Shown here in pieces: positions 60,958-64,000 of a DNA stretch of 64,000 nucleotides; positions within the stretch are counted from its first letter, which is position 1; the number at the start of each line of letters is the position of its first letter. Source of the DNA: Smallanthus sonchifolius. Its lineage: Eukaryota > Streptophyta > Magnoliopsida > Asterales > Asteraceae. Position numbers and translations under genes: made by a program. A model generated the notes under the pieces. That model was not told where the DNA came from. It saw nothing but the letters and a program-made list of their open reading frames with translations, and searched no databases. The stretch is from positions 19,021,501 to 19,085,500 of the forward strand of contig CM042023.1 in NCBI GenBank assembly GCA_023525975.1, written 5' to 3'.

Positions 60958-62430
60958 TTAATCAAAGTTCATCATACCAATAGATTCAACTAAATATCTA
61001 AATCTAGCTTCATCAAACGGTTTTGTAAACAAATCAGCATATTGCTCATTGGTTTGAACTTTGGTTAAAATAATTCTCTTTCTCTCAGCTTGATCTCTTA
61101 TGAAGTGATACCTGATGTCAATGTGCTTTGTCTTGGAGTGCTGCACTGGATTGTTTGTGATTGATATAGCACTCATGTTGTCAATGTGAATGGGAGTTTC
61201 CATGAAAGTCATCCCATAATCCAACATTTGATTTTGTATCCAGATGACTTGTGCACAGCAACTTGAAGCTGCAATGTATTCTGCTTCTACTGTAGAAGTT
61301 GAAACACATGTTTGCTTCTTGCACTGCCATGAAATCAGTCTCCCTCCGAGAAACTGGCATCCCCCTGAAGTGGACTTTTTGTCCAAGTTGCATCCCCCAT
61401 AATCACTGTCAGTGTATGCATACAGATTGAACTTATCATTTTTAGAGTACCATAGCCCAAGTCTTGGGGCTCCCTTTAGGTATCTGAAAATTCTCTTGAC
61501 AGCTTGAAGATGTGAAATCTTTGGAGCTGCTTGAAATTTTGCACAGAGACATATTGCAAACATGATATCTGGCCTTGAGGCAGTGAGATACATGAGAGAC
61601 CCTATCATTGCACGGTACTGATGTTGATCAGTGTCTTGACCATCTTTGTCTGGAGTCAGCCGATGGTGCACTTGCATAGGGGTTCGTGCAGCAGAGCAGT
61701 CAGTCATCTTGAATCTTTCCAAAATGCTCTTGACTTATTTGGATTGGCTGATGAAGATTCCATTTGGGACTTGTTTGACTTGAAGACCCAGAAAGAAATT
61801 TAGCTCACCCATTGAGCTCATTTCAAACTTTGAGTGCATCAGGATCTTGAAGTCTTTACACAACTTCTTCCTTGTTGATCCAAAGATGATAGCATCTACG
61901 TAGATTTAAACTAGTAAGATTTCTCCCCCTTCATCTTTGATAAACAAGGTCTGGTCAATGGCACCTCTTCTGAAGTTGTTGCTTAGTAGATATCCAGACA
62001 AAGTTTCATACCAGGCTCTTGGGGCTTGATGTAAGCCATATAGAGCTTTGTCTAGTTTGAACACTTGGTTAGGATGTGCAGGATCTACAAAGCCTGGAGG
62101 CTGTTTGACATATACTTCTTCACCAATCTTCCCATACAGAAAGGCACTCTTGACATCCATTTGATAGACCATGAAATTCTTGGATGCAGCATATGCCAGG
62201 AAGAATCTGATAGCCTCTAGTCTGGCAACAGGAGCAAAGACTTCATCATAGTCAATTCCCTCTTCCTGAGTGTAGCCTTGAGCTACAAGTCTGGCTTTGT
62301 TTTTTACTACAATGCCTCTCTCATCTTGCTTGTTCCTGAATACCTATCTTGTATCAATGGCAGATTGACCAGGTGGAAGATCAACCAGCTTCTAGACATC
62401 ATGTCTCTTGAATTGCAGCAACTCTTCCTG
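60958..62430 (-). pseudogene. Copia reverse transcriptase and RNase H, decayed
   Basis: On the minus strand the RT region reads GYTQEEGIDYDEVFAPVAR, then MDVKSAFLYGKIGEEVYVKQPPGF and ALYGLHQAPRAWYE. The polymerase site is YVDA instead of YVDD. The RNase H domain is open for 254 codons (61722-60958) with its acidic residues kept: TDSDYGG, VEAEYIA and HIDN. It ends ADLFTKPFDEARF..GMMNFD. Nonsense codons occur at about 62345 (Trp), 61907 (before YVDA) and 61737. The element is dead for reverse transcription, yet the RNase H part is intact. Confidence 0.92.
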
Positions 62431-62539
62431 CATTGCCTCAATCCAACTGTTGTGTTACAAAGCTTCATCTATCTTCTTTGGTTCCACCTGAGATAGAAAA
62501 CATTAAAACAAACCTATATTGGCCTCATGAGATTTGCTT

Positions 62540-63420
62540 CTTGTTAGAACTCTTTGGCGAACTTAGCCAATAATACTTTCCAGAGGATGTTTCTTGTTGA
62601 CCCTTTGTGATGGTACCACCTCCAGCTGTATACTTGCTCAAGATTGCTTTGATTTTGATCAGGGATTTCTTCATTCATGGTTGAAGAGTCTTCAAGATCA
62701 ACAACTACATCAGTATCATCAGCAATGGTATTTGCAGCATCTACAGCATTTACTGAAGAGTCTTCATTCAATTTTTCATTTTCAAACATGCTGCTGCTGG
62801 TGACATTAGAGAGTGTGGTTCTGGCTGCACTTGCTTCAATGGCTTCCATAACAAATGGAGGATCAATGGATGGTCTTCTCAGACTGATAGAAGATTTTGG
62901 AAAATCTAGTCTGTAGTCAGAGGAGGTGGAAGCAGGTGCTTGAGAAGAGGAAGACTCCTTATTTAAGAAGATAAGAGGCTCAAATATTTGGGTGAAGGAG
63001 TCTATGTCAAAAAGCCAGTTTGGGCCTTTTCCCTATTCACAGACAATGTGTTCTCTGCATTCCACATTGACTGATTCTTCCACAATTCTGGTTCTTGAGT
63101 TGAATACTCTGTAGGCCTTGGATTGAGAGGAATAGCCCACAAAATATCCTTCATCAGATTTGGCACCAAACTTAGGAATAACCCCATGTGTGATCAGAAT
63201 TGTGCATGGACATCCAAAAGGTTTTAGAAATCCAATGTATGGAACCATAGTTCATAGGGTGTCTTATTGAGAGGCTTGACTATGAGAACTCTATTTTGCA
63301 CATAGCAGGATGTGCTTACTGCTTCTGCTCAAAATGTGAGAGGCAGTTTTGAGTCAGCCAACATAGATCTTGCTGACTCAATTAGAGTTCTATTTCTTTT
63401 TCAGCAACTCCGTTCTGTAT
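62540..63420 (-). pseudogene. Copia integrase C-terminal part and linker, truncated
   Basis: On the minus strand the sequence begins mid-integrase at QNGVAEK. It continues through the wing region (LIVKPLNKTPYEL) and the GKPFG-type block (FLKPFGCPCTILITHG; KFGAKSDEGYFVGYSSQSKAYRVFNSRTRIVEESVNVE). It then runs into an acidic, Ser-rich linker (62849-62544). Several stops and frameshifts are present. The catalytic DDE core and gag/protease are missing because the junction at 63420 replaces them with an unrelated duplicated block. Confidence 0.88.
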
Positions 63421-64000
63421 TTTTGTTTGGTTTAAAGACCTTAATTTTCAAAATCAAATAATAAAGCAAATGTGAAATTGAAGAACCAGACCTCGGGGAA
63501 CCGCCCTAAAAGACACAAGGGGAAAAAGTAAATTAAAACCGCCTTAAAATAACAGGGGAAAGAACATGCACCAACCAAGTGGACCAACCAAATGAAACTA
63601 CTATTCATTCTATTTCAAAATGTACATGGTATATAATATAAAGAATACTTGAATTGGTGATATTATATATCAAAACCAATCTCAAGCCCAACGGTTTAAA
63701 CTCGCTTTAAGCCGCCGGATGCCGCGGCTATCAGTCCAAGAAGCAGCGGGCTTAAGTTTTTTTTCCACACAGAATGTGTGGTTGAGAAATGATTCCCCAG
63801 TTCCTCTTTTTTTAGGGTTCTTTAAAGAACCTTCCTCTGTCATTATATTATATTATATATATATAGTCGCCTCAACTTGAGCCCGCACTTAGGGAGGCCA
63901 TTTCCCGAGAGGTCGTACTCAATATGAAGGACTTACTGCCCAACATGTTCACTGAAGCGTTGAAGAAAAGTAAAGTGGATGAGAAAGATCACTATGATGA
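63421..64000. repeat. Duplicate of 54366-54945: MULE right part plus gag fragment
   Basis: This is nearly identical to 54366-54945. The MULE-type right end (to 63837) is followed by the same TGTCATTATA and then the gag frame, here with Glu instead of a stop before VVL. The block continues past the window. Because the junction with gag is shared, the copy is a segmental duplication, not a second insertion. Confidence 0.88.

Overview
This is nuclear plant DNA, AT-rich and almost wholly built of nested transposable elements. I infer a eudicot, most plausibly Asteraceae: the extra ORF behind the Copia pol at 58-60 kb is of a type I associate with daisy-family repeat annotation. One host gene looks intact, a five-exon NIP2-type (Lsi1-like, silicic acid/metalloid) aquaporin on the minus strand at 21557-23052. 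A broken partial copy lies at 13105-13769.

Layout. (1) 1-13811 and 17829-22430 are two direct copies of one duplicated segment of about 4.4 kb: LTR remnant, CACTA-like end, a short coding remnant, the NIP 3' flank and NIP exons 5 to 3. A 9.36-kb LTR retrotransposon (3158-12516, minus orientation) sits only in copy A. It has a perfect 5-bp target duplication, and copy B keeps the empty site, so the order of events is readable. This element has 2.86-kb LTRs, a short interior without pol, an ORF for a coiled-coil plus single-membrane-segment protein, and two tRNA-like modules inside each LTR. (2) 13.8-17.8 kb: no gene; an LTR- or promoter-like GC-rich patch, a Helitron and microsatellites. (3) 21.5-23.2 kb: the NIP2 gene with its promoter. 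(4) 23.2-39.9 kb: Helitrons, two solo LTRs (25647-27663 and 30065-32668), and a truncated Ty3/Gypsy element with gag and one LTR (33854-37185). (5) 39890-48560: a second long-LTR, pol-less retrotransposon. (6) 48.8-54.8 kb: foldback/MULE-type elements, Helitrons, a tRNA-derived SINE with target duplications and a MULE-type element with a 10-bp target duplication. (7) 54.8-64 kb: Gypsy gag fragments, another LTR, and a decayed Copia (Sirevirus-like) element with integrase, RT, RNase H and a long extra ORF, cut at 63420 by a duplicate of the 54.4-55.0 kb block.

The least expected structure is a set of hairpin-forming repeat arrays. Three related Gypsy-type LTRs carry sequence-unrelated hairpin arrays at the corresponding place downstream of the inferred transcription start. 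The Copia element carries another between pol and its extra ORF, with covarying stems. The two pol-less elements share PBS type and near-identical LTR ends with the gag-bearing Gypsy element, which suggests they were mobilised by such an autonomous partner (inference).
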